Program-made: the position numbers and the translations under genes
Notes under the pieces: model-generated
Database searches by the model: none
Seen by the model: the letters and a program-made list of their open reading frames with translations, nothing else
What the model was told of the DNA's origin: nothing
Shown: positions 1 through 5,660 of the stretch, in pieces
Position numbering within the stretch: position 1 is the first letter of the stretch
Layout: every line of letters starts with the position of its first letter
Origin: an uncultured Alphaproteobacteria bacterium
Lineage (GTDB): Bacteria > Pseudomonadota > Alphaproteobacteria > Rhizobiales > Rhizobiaceae
Length of the DNA: 11,536 nt
Reading direction: 5' to 3'
Assembly (NCBI GenBank): GCA_929200335.1
Contig: CAKMZG010000073.1
Span: forward strand, 1-11,536

Positions 1-70
1 GAGTAATTAGGGCGGGGGTTCCGGGGGGGGGGGCGTAGCGCCCGACGGCGGAGTAATTATGGCGGAGTTT
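1..70. repeat. GC-rich edge with 14-base direct repeats, a G11 tract and a short hairpin
   Basis: The first 70 bases differ from the AT-rich remainder. A 14-base unit, GAGTAATTAGGGCG at 1-14, recurs at 51-64 with one mismatch, and GGCGGAGT occurs at both 47-54 and 61-68. Between them lie an uninterrupted run of 11 G (23-33) and a perfect GGGCG/CGCCC hairpin with a three-base loop (31-43). No coding potential is apparent. The hairpin lies downstream of the DUF4396 gene but has no T tract, so it is not a normal intrinsic terminator. It may be an intergenic repeat family, or the G run may be a sequencing or assembly artefact. Confidence 0.55.
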
Positions 71-517
71 TTAATGACAGGCTTTGCCAAGAGCCTTTAA
101 GCGCCAGTAATTGTAAGGCAGTGGGGCTAAAAATCCTGCCAACCACATGAATGGTAAAACCCAAAGCGTTAGCTTTGCTCCACCTGTTAGCCAGACATCC
201 ACAATATTCATGGCAGCTTCCATGGCTATCATGGAAATCAGTGACATGCCGCAAGCGGTCTTGAATGCTATGGGTAGAGGCATTTGACGCGATAGGATGA
301 TGGTTTCTAAAATGATGGAGGTGATTAGCCCATTGATAATGGCGAGTATCATAATCGCTGTTGTTGGCCATGGAATGCCAGTTAATTGAAAAAATAAAAT
401 TGTCCCCATATCGCCAATGGAACAGCCCAAAAGACACCAAAGCGTATTGATACTGGCTTGTCTCCATGTATGTTTGCAACGCCAATTGATGTTTAAATTT
501 TCAGCCAATGTTGCCAT
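71..517 (-). CDS. DUF4396-type small integral membrane protein
   Basis: The product is 148 residues with about four hydrophobic segments (roughly 23-45, 52-75, 84-108 and 116-136), so it should sit in the inner membrane. It resembles DUF4396 proteins as I remember them: a TLWCLLGCSIGD motif near residues 25-36, a PLPYNYWRL motif near 132-140 and the C-terminal GKACH. No biochemical function is established for the family. Possible soft-metal ligands are C14, H16, C28, C32, C89, C147 and H148, plus a Met-rich stretch (M91, M96, M99, M103). The frame is open to an ATG at 550, but that ATG overlaps the -10 box of the MerR-type promoter. I therefore chose the ATG at 517, which has AAGGG eight bases upstream. 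The gene is divergent from the MerR regulator and is probably its target. Metal handling is inference. Confidence 0.72.
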   Translation of the reverse strand: MATLAENLNINWRCKHTWRQASINTLWCLLGCSIGDMGTILFFQLTGIPWPTTAIMILAIINGLITSIILETIILSRQMPLPIAFKTACGMSLISMIAMEAAMNIVDVWLTGGAKLTLWVLPFMWLAGFLAPLPYNYWRLKALGKACH

Positions 518-549
518 TGCTAATACCCTTATTTTTAACCTATAGTGCA

Positions 550-580
550 TTTATAAACTATCCAGTAGCTGGAGGGTCAA
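550..580 (-). promoter_or_regulatory. MerR-type operator/promoter with 19-base spacer
   Basis: On the minus strand the -35 box TTGACC (575-580) and the -10 box TATAAA (550-555) are separated by exactly 19 bases (556-574). This over-long spacing is characteristic of promoters activated by MerR-family regulators through DNA distortion. The spacer region carries an inverted repeat with 9-base arms around 3 bases (557-565 and 569-577), matching at 7 of 9 positions. The promoter points into the DUF4396 gene. A ribosome binding site for the regulator gene (GGAGG at 571-575) overlaps the operator. These elements are read directly from the sequence; which regulator binds is inferred from adjacency. 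Confidence 0.75.
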
Positions 581-587
581 GCCTGAT

Positions 588-989
588 ATGTATAAAATTG
601 GACAAGTTGCAAAAAGGGTAAATATGCCCGTGAAAACCATTCGCTATTATGCGGATATTGGATTGATAGAACCCTCTAGTCGTTCAGATGGCAATTATCG
701 GCTTTATGATGATCGTGATATACGCAAATTAGGGTTTGTGCGGCGTTCCCGTGCTTTTGGATTTTCCGTTGAGCAATGCAAAGAGCTTTTAAGTCTTTAT
801 GAAGATGATAGTCGTGCTGCTGAAAATGTGCGTGAGATCGCCAATGAGCGTTTGAGGGAAATCAAAATTTTGATGGGAGATTTAAAAGCCATGCATGATG
901 AACTTGATCATCTCGTACATTCATGTAAGGGTGGAGAGCGGCCAAATTGTCCGATCCTTGATGCGTTTTCAGGAGGACGGCAAATATAA
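588..989 (+). CDS. CueR/HmrR-like MerR family metal-responsive regulator
   Basis: This 133-residue cytoplasmic activator has an N-terminal MerR winged helix-turn-helix (residues 1-70: IGQVAKRVN, then TIRYYADIGLI and NYRLY), a long dimerisation helix (about 76-110), and a C-terminal metal loop with C113 and C121 seven residues apart, followed by PILD. Cys-x7-Cys-Pro-Ile is the hallmark of the Cu(I)/Ag(I)/Au(I) sensors CueR and HmrR. In my hand alignment the residue equivalent to CueR Ser77 is Ala (around 78), which is unusual. No copper ATPase or oxidase is nearby; the likely target is the divergent DUF4396 gene, whose promoter has MerR geometry. GGAGG lies 12 bases before the ATG. The PNPOx-like gene follows 12 bases downstream and is probably co-transcribed. 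Family assignment is firm; metal identity is inferred. Confidence 0.85.
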   Translation: MYKIGQVAKRVNMPVKTIRYYADIGLIEPSSRSDGNYRLYDDRDIRKLGFVRRSRAFGFSVEQCKELLSLYEDDSRAAENVREIANERLREIKILMGDLKAMHDELDHLVHSCKGGERPNCPILDAFSGGRQI

Positions 990-1001
990 AAGGTAAAATT
1001 T

Positions 1002-1448
1002 ATGCTTAATCAGGCCATGCAAACTCTCGTTAAAAATCATTCTATGGGATATTACGCCACGGTTTCACCAGATGGGATGCCTTGTGTTGCACCAAAAGGC
1101 ATGTCTTTGGTTTTGGATGATAATACTTTGATGTTTGGTGAGGTACGCTCCCCTGGAACGCTTCAAAATTTGAGACATAATCCAAATGTGGAAGTTAATT
1201 TTTTAGATGTTTTACAGCGAAAAGCTCTACGGGCTAGAGGACAGGCTGAGATTCTAGATGCTGGTTCGAGCGCGTTTGTTCAACTTCACCCCAATTTTTC
1301 TCAATGGGGCGATTTAGCTGGTCGAATAAAACATATTGTAAAGATTAATCTTACCCAAGCTAAACTCATTACTTCACCAGCTTATGATCTAGGTGCAGAT
1401 GAGGAAGAGTTAGAAAAACATTGGAAAGCACATTACGCAAATCTTTAA
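1002..1448 (+). CDS. Pyridoxamine 5'-phosphate oxidase-like FMN-binding split-barrel protein
   Basis: The product is 148 residues, soluble, without a signal peptide. The N-terminal half reads as the split-barrel fold: YYATVSPDGMPCVAPKG (about 17-33) is the first beta hairpin, followed by the FGEVRSPGTLQNL region and NPNVEVNFLDV (about 60-70), typical of small PNPOx-like flavoproteins. It is shorter than PdxH and I see no reason to assign vitamin B6 synthesis. Such proteins bind FMN, F420 or haem and act on varied substrates, so the reaction is unknown. AAGG precedes the ATG at a suitable distance, and the gene follows the metal-sensor gene by 12 bases, implying a shared transcript. Its stop codon abuts that of the convergent transpeptidase gene with no base between. 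Confidence 0.75.
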   Translation: MLNQAMQTLVKNHSMGYYATVSPDGMPCVAPKGMSLVLDDNTLMFGEVRSPGTLQNLRHNPNVEVNFLDVLQRKALRARGQAEILDAGSSAFVQLHPNFSQWGDLAGRIKHIVKINLTQAKLITSPAYDLGADEEELEKHWKAHYANL

Positions 1449-2249
1449 TTACCAGCCCGCGATGGGCTTGCAGTCATCTCTATCTGTAAAAGCATAGCGC
1501 CCATTACAGACATAGGCTTTGGGTGGGGTTTTGCTTTGAGCAAAGAGATCGTGCCCTTGTTTTAGATTTTGCCAAAAATTATACCAACGGTTATTTTTAT
1601 GTTTGGATAATGTTGTGTGTTCCATTTTAAACGGAAAAATATGCACGGGCACAGAAGCGGTTTCATCTTTTAAGGTGGCCTCGACAATGCGGTAAATTTC
1701 TTCTATTTGAGCATCACGCATGGCATAACAACCAATAGAGGTGCAGCCGCCATGCACCATGAGTGCCGAACCTGTGCGGCCATAAGAGCGATCATAGGCA
1801 TTGGGATAGGCAATGTTAAAAGCAAGGTGATTGCGTGAAAAAGGATTTAATTGCTTGGCATTAACGGAATAAAATCCTTCTGGAGCTTGCTTATCGCCTT
1901 CTTTAAGTTTGGGGCCTAATTTACCAGAAAAATTGCAGATATCATAGGTTTTATATAGTGCGAATGTCTTTCCATTTTTTATCCAGAGTTCCAATATTGC
2001 CTCTTGTTTAAAAATGCGGATAAAAACGGGCTGACCCATTTTAAAGCCAGCCGCATTAAGATCTGCAATGATTTTTTTTTGACTGGGCAGTAGGCGTTTT
2101 TTGATAATGGGGGGTGCGTGTTTTTCAACTGTGCGGCGGCCTGTATCTAGCATATTACTCAGCCATGGTAGATTTAGCTCACCGCTTATTATGATAAAGC
2201 CAACCAGCGCAAAAAACGAAAAAACAATGAATTTACCCAATTGGCTCAT
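1449..2249 (-). CDS. YafK/DpaA-type L,D-transpeptidase-fold protein, probably N-terminally membrane-anchored
   Basis: The product is 266 residues. Residues 5-23 form a hydrophobic segment without a clear cleavage site or lipobox, so it is probably a signal anchor with the enzyme in the periplasm. The catalytic domain (about 55-215) has the YkuD-fold signature of the YafK group: H166-G-G-C-T-S-I-G-C174-Y-A-M, with C174 the expected nucleophile and H166 its partner, preceded by GPKLKEGDKQAPEGFY. Relatives either form peptidoglycan cross-links or protein attachments, or, like E. coli DpaA/YafK, cut Braun lipoprotein from peptidoglycan; the sequence does not decide between these. A C-terminal element VC-x4-YAF with a second Cys is shared with the upstream paralogue. 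The paralogue ends 65 bases upstream on the same strand, so co-transcription is plausible. Confidence 0.82.
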   Translation of the reverse strand: MSQLGKFIVFSFFALVGFIIISGELNLPWLSNMLDTGRRTVEKHAPPIIKKRLLPSQKKIIADLNAAGFKMGQPVFIRIFKQEAILELWIKNGKTFALYKTYDICNFSGKLGPKLKEGDKQAPEGFYSVNAKQLNPFSRNHLAFNIAYPNAYDRSYGRTGSALMVHGGCTSIGCYAMRDAQIEEIYRIVEATLKDETASVPVHIFPFKMEHTTLSKHKNNRWYNFWQNLKQGHDLFAQSKTPPKAYVCNGRYAFTDRDDCKPIAGW

Positions 2250-2314
2250 ATAGCATTCCCAGAAAAATTAAAAACCAACCTTTAATCATCAAACAGGCAA
2301 AAATAGGGCTGCGA

Positions 2315-3343
2315 TTATTGTGAAGTGGTTTCTTTAGCTTTGACAGTGCGTACATTGGGAATGAAGGGTTTTTCTTGATCAGTAGATTTCGCAGTGATCA
2401 CAGGCTCACCAATGGTGATGCCTGGTAGGACATCAGCGAAGCTTAATTTGTTTACTTTGCGTTTTGGCGCACCTGTTTCTCTTGATAGAGCTTTGGAAAA
2501 GGCTTTTTGATACCTTTTTTCATGGGCAAGATATTCTGCTGCTATGCGTGTATTCATGCGCATCTCTGGGCATTTGCTGCGTGCTGAAAATCTACCGCCA
2601 TTTGCAGCTGTAACGTTAAATCTATATTTTTTCTCACAAACATTAACCACAGGTGGACGTTTAGTAATTTCAAACATATCATAGCCACGGCGGATCATCT
2701 CCCAATAATTATAATGGGGGCTATTATATTGTTTTGCCATGTTTTTTGCGGTCATACGAAATGGGAAGGATTGAACTTGAAAATTCTTTTGACCAGCGTT
2801 TAAGGCATCTCGTGCTAGGGCATAAATTTCTCGAATGTTATGATCAGTCATAGAAAAACAACCAGCAGAAGAACAAGCGCCATGAACCATAATATTAGAG
2901 CCTGTACGGCCATGAGAACGATCATAAGCATTGGGGAAGCCAATATTAAAGGCTAGATAGTATTTAGAATGAGGGTTTAATTGATGACGGTTGACCGTAT
3001 AAAACCCTTCAGGGGTTTGGCGATCGCCCTCTTTAAACTTAGGGCCTATTTTACCCGACCATTGGCAAACTTTATATTCTGCTAAAAGAGCATATCTGCC
3101 ATTACGTTTTTGCTTCCACACTTCAAGCAAATCTTCACTTTTAATCACACGAATCATAATTGGCGCATTTATTGGCATATCCAGCTTGCGCATTTCTTTG
3201 ATAAGTTTGGCAGGCACTGGCTCAAGATCTTTTATGCCACCAAAAACCGCTTTGGTTGTATTACAGCTGCTCAATACCGTTAGTGCACAAAAGCTTAACA
3301 GCAGGATCATTAATTTGTGAAATGACCGATTGAGCAACGGCAT
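2315..3343 (-). CDS. YafK/DpaA-type L,D-transpeptidase-fold lipoprotein
   Basis: The product is 342 residues. It begins with a lipoprotein signal peptide: a hydrophobic core (about 11-23) and a lipobox LSSC with C27 as the lipidated residue, so the mature enzyme should be membrane-tethered in the periplasm. The YkuD-type domain (about 60-225) contains GPKFKEGDRQTPEGFY and H154-G-A-C-S-S-A-G-C162-F-S-M, with C162 the predicted nucleophile. It shares long conserved blocks with the following paralogue but has about 100 extra C-terminal residues, basic and probably disordered near the end, after a shared two-Cys element (C236 and C258). The start has AGGA six bases upstream. The reaction may be L,D-transpeptidation, attachment of outer-membrane proteins to peptidoglycan, or amidase cleavage as in DpaA; this is unresolved. 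Confidence 0.83.
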   Translation of the reverse strand: MPLLNRSFHKLMILLLSFCALTVLSSCNTTKAVFGGIKDLEPVPAKLIKEMRKLDMPINAPIMIRVIKSEDLLEVWKQKRNGRYALLAEYKVCQWSGKIGPKFKEGDRQTPEGFYTVNRHQLNPHSKYYLAFNIGFPNAYDRSHGRTGSNIMVHGACSSAGCFSMTDHNIREIYALARDALNAGQKNFQVQSFPFRMTAKNMAKQYNSPHYNYWEMIRRGYDMFEITKRPPVVNVCEKKYRFNVTAANGGRFSARSKCPEMRMNTRIAAEYLAHEKRYQKAFSKALSRETGAPKRKVNKLSFADVLPGITIGEPVITAKSTDQEKPFIPNVRTVKAKETTSQ

Positions 3344-3371
3344 ATCCTCTTATATTTATTGTCTTGAACCT

Positions 3372-3401
3372 AATCTAAGGCTTAATTCTTTTTAAAGTCA
3401 A
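3372..3401 (-). promoter_or_regulatory. Candidate promoter of the L,D-transpeptidase pair
   Basis: On the minus strand TTGACT (3396-3401) and TAGATT (3372-3377) are separated by 18 bases, about 30 bases upstream of the lipoprotein start codon. The -35 match is good and the -10 match fair. This is a consensus match only. Confidence 0.4.
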
Positions 3402-3460
3402 AACCTTTACATCTGGTTACAATTTCACAAGCTTTGAGGCATTTCTATGGTCAAAGTCGT

Positions 3461-3490
3461 AAAAAGTAAAACTGTAGGAATAAATTACAG
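3461..3490 (-). terminator. Weak intrinsic terminator after accA
   Basis: On the minus strand the last codons of accA run into CTGTA, a nine-base loop and TACAG (3472-3490), followed by TTTTACTTTTT (3461-3471). The stem is only five base pairs, so termination may be partial and allow readthrough towards the transpeptidase genes. Confidence 0.4.
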
Positions 3491-4438
3491 ATTTCGGCCA
3501 ATGGCTAAAAATTTGTCACGGCGTGCTTTACGAATTTCATCACCAGACATTTTGCCCAATTCTTCTAAATCTTTTTCAATCACCTTGCGGGTTTCAGCAA
3601 ACACCGCAGCAGGGTTGCGATGCGCTCCACCAATAGGTTCACCAATGATATCATCAATAATGCCTAATTGTTGCAGGTCTTCTGCGGTGATCTTCATATT
3701 GGTTGCAGCATCTTTTGCCCGTGTTGCATCGCGCCAAAGAATGGAGGCTGCACCTTCCGGTGAAATTACGCTGTAAATAGCATTTTGCAACATATAAACA
3801 CGGTTAGCTGTTGCAATAGCAATTGCGCCACCAGAGCCACCTTCACCAATGATGATGGATACAATCGGTGTTTTTAAATTTAAGCAAGCCTCTGTTGAGC
3901 GGGCAATCGCCTCAGCTTGGCCGCGCTCTTCAGCGCCAACACCAGGATATGCACCCGATGTGTCAACAAATGTAATCAGCGGAACGTTAAAGCGATCAGC
4001 CATTTCCATAACACGTACAGCCTTGCGATAGCCCTCAGGGCGAGCCATACCAAAATTGTGTCTAATGCGGGTTTCTGTATCAGAGCCTTTTTCTTGACCA
4101 ATGATAGCAACTGATTGACCATTAAAACGGCCAAAGCCGCATTGGATGGCCAGATCATCAGAAAATTTGCGGTCGCCAGCAAGAGGCGTGAAATCAGTGA
4201 TAAGATTTTTTAGATAATGCTCAAAATGCGGGCGATCAGGATGGCGGGCAACCTGCATTTTTTGCCATGGTTCTAGATTAGAGTATAGCGAGGCCAAAGC
4301 ATCGCTTGCTTTGCCTTCAAGTTTTGTAATCTCATCATCTACATTCACACCTTCGCCATCATGTGCCATGGTGCGCAGCTCTAAGATTTTGCCTTCAAGA
4401 TCAGCAACCGGTTTTTCAAATTCCAAATAGCTTCGCAT
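3485..4438 (-). CDS. accA: Acetyl-CoA carboxylase carboxyltransferase subunit alpha
   Basis: AccA pairs with AccD as the cytoplasmic carboxyltransferase that moves the carboxyl group from carboxybiotin on AccB to acetyl-CoA, giving malonyl-CoA, the first committed step of fatty-acid synthesis. The 317 residues match the usual length. The family N-terminus (YLEFEKPVADLEGKI) is followed by ARHPDRPHFEHYL (about 64-76), the crotonase-like core with DTSGAYPG (159-166), the oxyanion-hole glycine stretch GEGGSGGA (198-205) and ISPEGAASILW (225-235). The ATG at 4438 has GAGAG upstream and fits the canonical start. accA is divergent from folD across 283 bases and is followed by the YafK-type genes. 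accD and accBC are not in the window. All visible catalytic motifs are intact. Confidence 0.97.
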   Translation of the reverse strand: MRSYLEFEKPVADLEGKILELRTMAHDGEGVNVDDEITKLEGKASDALASLYSNLEPWQKMQVARHPDRPHFEHYLKNLITDFTPLAGDRKFSDDLAIQCGFGRFNGQSVAIIGQEKGSDTETRIRHNFGMARPEGYRKAVRVMEMADRFNVPLITFVDTSGAYPGVGAEERGQAEAIARSTEACLNLKTPIVSIIIGEGGSGGAIAIATANRVYMLQNAIYSVISPEGAASILWRDATRAKDAATNMKITAEDLQQLGIIDDIIGEPIGGAHRNPAAVFAETRKVIEKDLEELGKMSGDEIRKARRDKFLAIGRNL

Positions 4439-4458
4439 TATATTCTCTCAACAGTTTA

Positions 4459-4487
4459 CTATTATAAATGTATGTCGTGAGCTTCAA
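4459..4487 (-). promoter_or_regulatory. Candidate accA promoter
   Basis: On the minus strand TTGAAG (4482-4487) is followed 17 bases later by TAATAG (4459-4464), which overlaps a TATAAT (4461-4466), about 20 bases before the accA start codon. The fit is reasonable but this is a consensus match only. Confidence 0.33.
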
Positions 4488-4603
4488 CATTCCTTTGCGT
4501 TAAAGTCAAGGCTATGAGGCTATAGATAGGCATAAAATTGCTCAGTTAAAAGCTTTTCATCTAATTTTTCTGCAAAAATCTATAATCTTATCTTGTTTTT
4601 AGT

Positions 4604-4625
4604 AAAAAAACGTCACAAACTGACG
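4604..4625 (-). terminator. Terminator-like hairpin inside the accA upstream region
   Basis: On the minus strand CGTCA, a five-base loop and TGACG (4611-4625) are followed by seven T (4604-4610). It lies about 165 bases upstream of accA on the same strand with no annotated gene ahead of it. It could end a small RNA, act as an attenuator, or be chance in an AT-rich region. The stem is short. Confidence 0.35.
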
Positions 4626-4677
4626 CATATACCCCTTTCAGAATGCGGCCTGATTGGACATAGTTTTGTTTAACCAT

Positions 4678-4724
4678 GAGCGCATAATGATGCGCTTTAA
4701 CCTTAGCTAATGGAGCGCATAATG
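4678..4724 (+). promoter_or_regulatory. folD leader with alternative hairpins around the ribosome binding site
   Basis: AGCGCAT occurs at 4679-4685 and 4714-4720, and its complement ATGCGCT lies between them at 4690-4696. The middle copy can pair with the first (four-base loop) or with the last. The second pairing extends by two G-U pairs and one A-U pair and covers the GGAG ribosome binding site at 4712-4715. The 12-base GAGCGCATAATG is exactly repeated at 4678-4689 and 4713-4724. The geometry suggests a possible translational switch; the ligand or trigger is unknown. Confidence 0.45.
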
Positions 4725-5630
4725 GGTAAAATTCTTGATGGCAAAGTCACGCAAAGCCATATTCTATCTCAAGTTAAAGAAGTCACACAAAAATTAGCCG
4801 ATAGCAAAGGGGTTAAGCCTGGGCTGGCTGTGATTATCGTAGGCGAAGATCCAGCGTCACAAGTTTATGTGTCTTCAAAAGAAAAAAATGCTAAGGAATG
4901 CGGGTTTCATTCATTAAAATTCACCATGCCAGCAGATGCTTCTGAGGCTGAATTATTGGCGCAAGTGGAAGCCTTGAATAATGATCCTGCCGTTCACGGT
5001 ATTTTGGTGCAATTGCCTTTGCCAAAGCATATGGATGAAAATAAGGTTATCCAAACGATCTCAGCCGATAAAGATGTGGATGGTTTTCATCTGGTTAATG
5101 TTGGACGCTTGTCTACGGGTGATTTGGATGCAGCCTATGTGCCTTGTACGCCAGCGGGCTCGATGCTGCTTATCGAACAAGCGCTGGGCAAAGATTTGTC
5201 AGGCAAACATGCTGTTGTGGTGGGGCGCTCTAACATTGTGGGCAAGCCAATGGCTTCCCTTTTGTTGCATGCAAATGCAACGGTAACAGTTGCACATTCG
5301 CGTACCAAAGATTTACCTGCACTTTGTGCAACTGCTGATATTGTTGTAGCAGCTGTTGGCCGTCCAGAAATGGTCAAGGGCGATTGGATTAAAAAGGGTG
5401 CCACTGTTATTGATGTGGGTATTAATCGCATTGATGCGCCAGAGCGTGGTGAGGGCAAAACCCGCCTTGTGGGTGATGTCGAATATGCGACATCTGCTGA
5501 AAACGCTGGTGCGATTACGCCAGTTCCTGGTGGTGTTGGGCCTATGACCATTGCTATGTTGATGGCCAATACAGTTATTGCGGCTTATAGAACTGCAGGA
5601 CTAGAAGCGCCAATATTCACAGCTGAGTAA
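4722..5630 (+). CDS. folD: Bifunctional methylene-THF dehydrogenase / methenyl-THF cyclohydrolase
   Basis: FolD converts 5,10-methylene-tetrahydrofolate with NADP+ to methenyl-THF and hydrolyses that to 10-formyl-THF in the cytoplasm, feeding purine and formyl-Met-tRNA synthesis. The catalytic lysine motif YVSSK is at 49-53, HGILVQLPLP and DKDVDGFH follow in the catalytic domain, and the Rossmann domain has VVGRSNIVGKP and the C-terminal TPVPGGVGPMT. An upstream in-frame ATG at 4710 would add four residues. I prefer 4722 because GGAG lies six bases before it and the product then begins MGKILDGK like other FolD proteins (302 residues, normal length). The gene converges with purH, whose formyl donor FolD makes, across 30 bases without a recognisable terminator. 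Confidence 0.97.
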   Translation: MGKILDGKVTQSHILSQVKEVTQKLADSKGVKPGLAVIIVGEDPASQVYVSSKEKNAKECGFHSLKFTMPADASEAELLAQVEALNNDPAVHGILVQLPLPKHMDENKVIQTISADKDVDGFHLVNVGRLSTGDLDAAYVPCTPAGSMLLIEQALGKDLSGKHAVVVGRSNIVGKPMASLLLHANATVTVAHSRTKDLPALCATADIVVAAVGRPEMVKGDWIKKGATVIDVGINRIDAPERGEGKTRLVGDVEYATSAENAGAITPVPGGVGPMTIAMLMANTVIAAYRTAGLEAPIFTAE

Positions 5631-5660
5631 GGTTGTCGATGGGATTTTATGTGGGATGCA

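Larger units (their letters stand above)
4439..4721. other. Divergent accA-folD intergenic region
   Basis: This AT-rich stretch of 283 bases has no convincing small gene in either direction. It holds a candidate accA promoter, a terminator-like hairpin oriented with accA, and the folD leader with three copies of a 7-base complementary element. No clear folD promoter could be picked out by eye. Confidence 0.6.

Noticed and set aside
31..43. GGGCG/CGCCC hairpin as terminator for the DUF4396 gene
   Set aside because: On the relevant strand it is followed by a run of C, not T, so it lacks the feature needed for intrinsic termination.
57..485. Open frame of 142 codons on the minus strand
   Set aside because: It overlaps the DUF4396 gene in another frame. 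It has no recognisable motif, while the other frame shows clear membrane segments, a ribosome binding site and a promoter.
3447..3776. Plus-strand open frame of 109 codons
   Set aside because: It is antisense to the end of accA and its composition mirrors that gene. No family resemblance.
4710..4721. FolD start at the upstream ATG (4710)
   Set aside because: The GGAG ribosome binding site (4712-4715) overlaps this codon and fits the ATG at 4722, which also gives the canonical MGKILDGK start.
4678..4724. Known tetrahydrofolate or SAM riboswitch in the folD leader
   Set aside because: The leader between the hairpins and the start is too short and shows no conserved core of those classes; only simple alternative stems are visible.
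5135..5569. Minus-strand open frame of 144 codons within folD
   Set aside because: It is a shadow of the folD coding strand, with low-complexity Ser/Thr/Ala composition and no domain.
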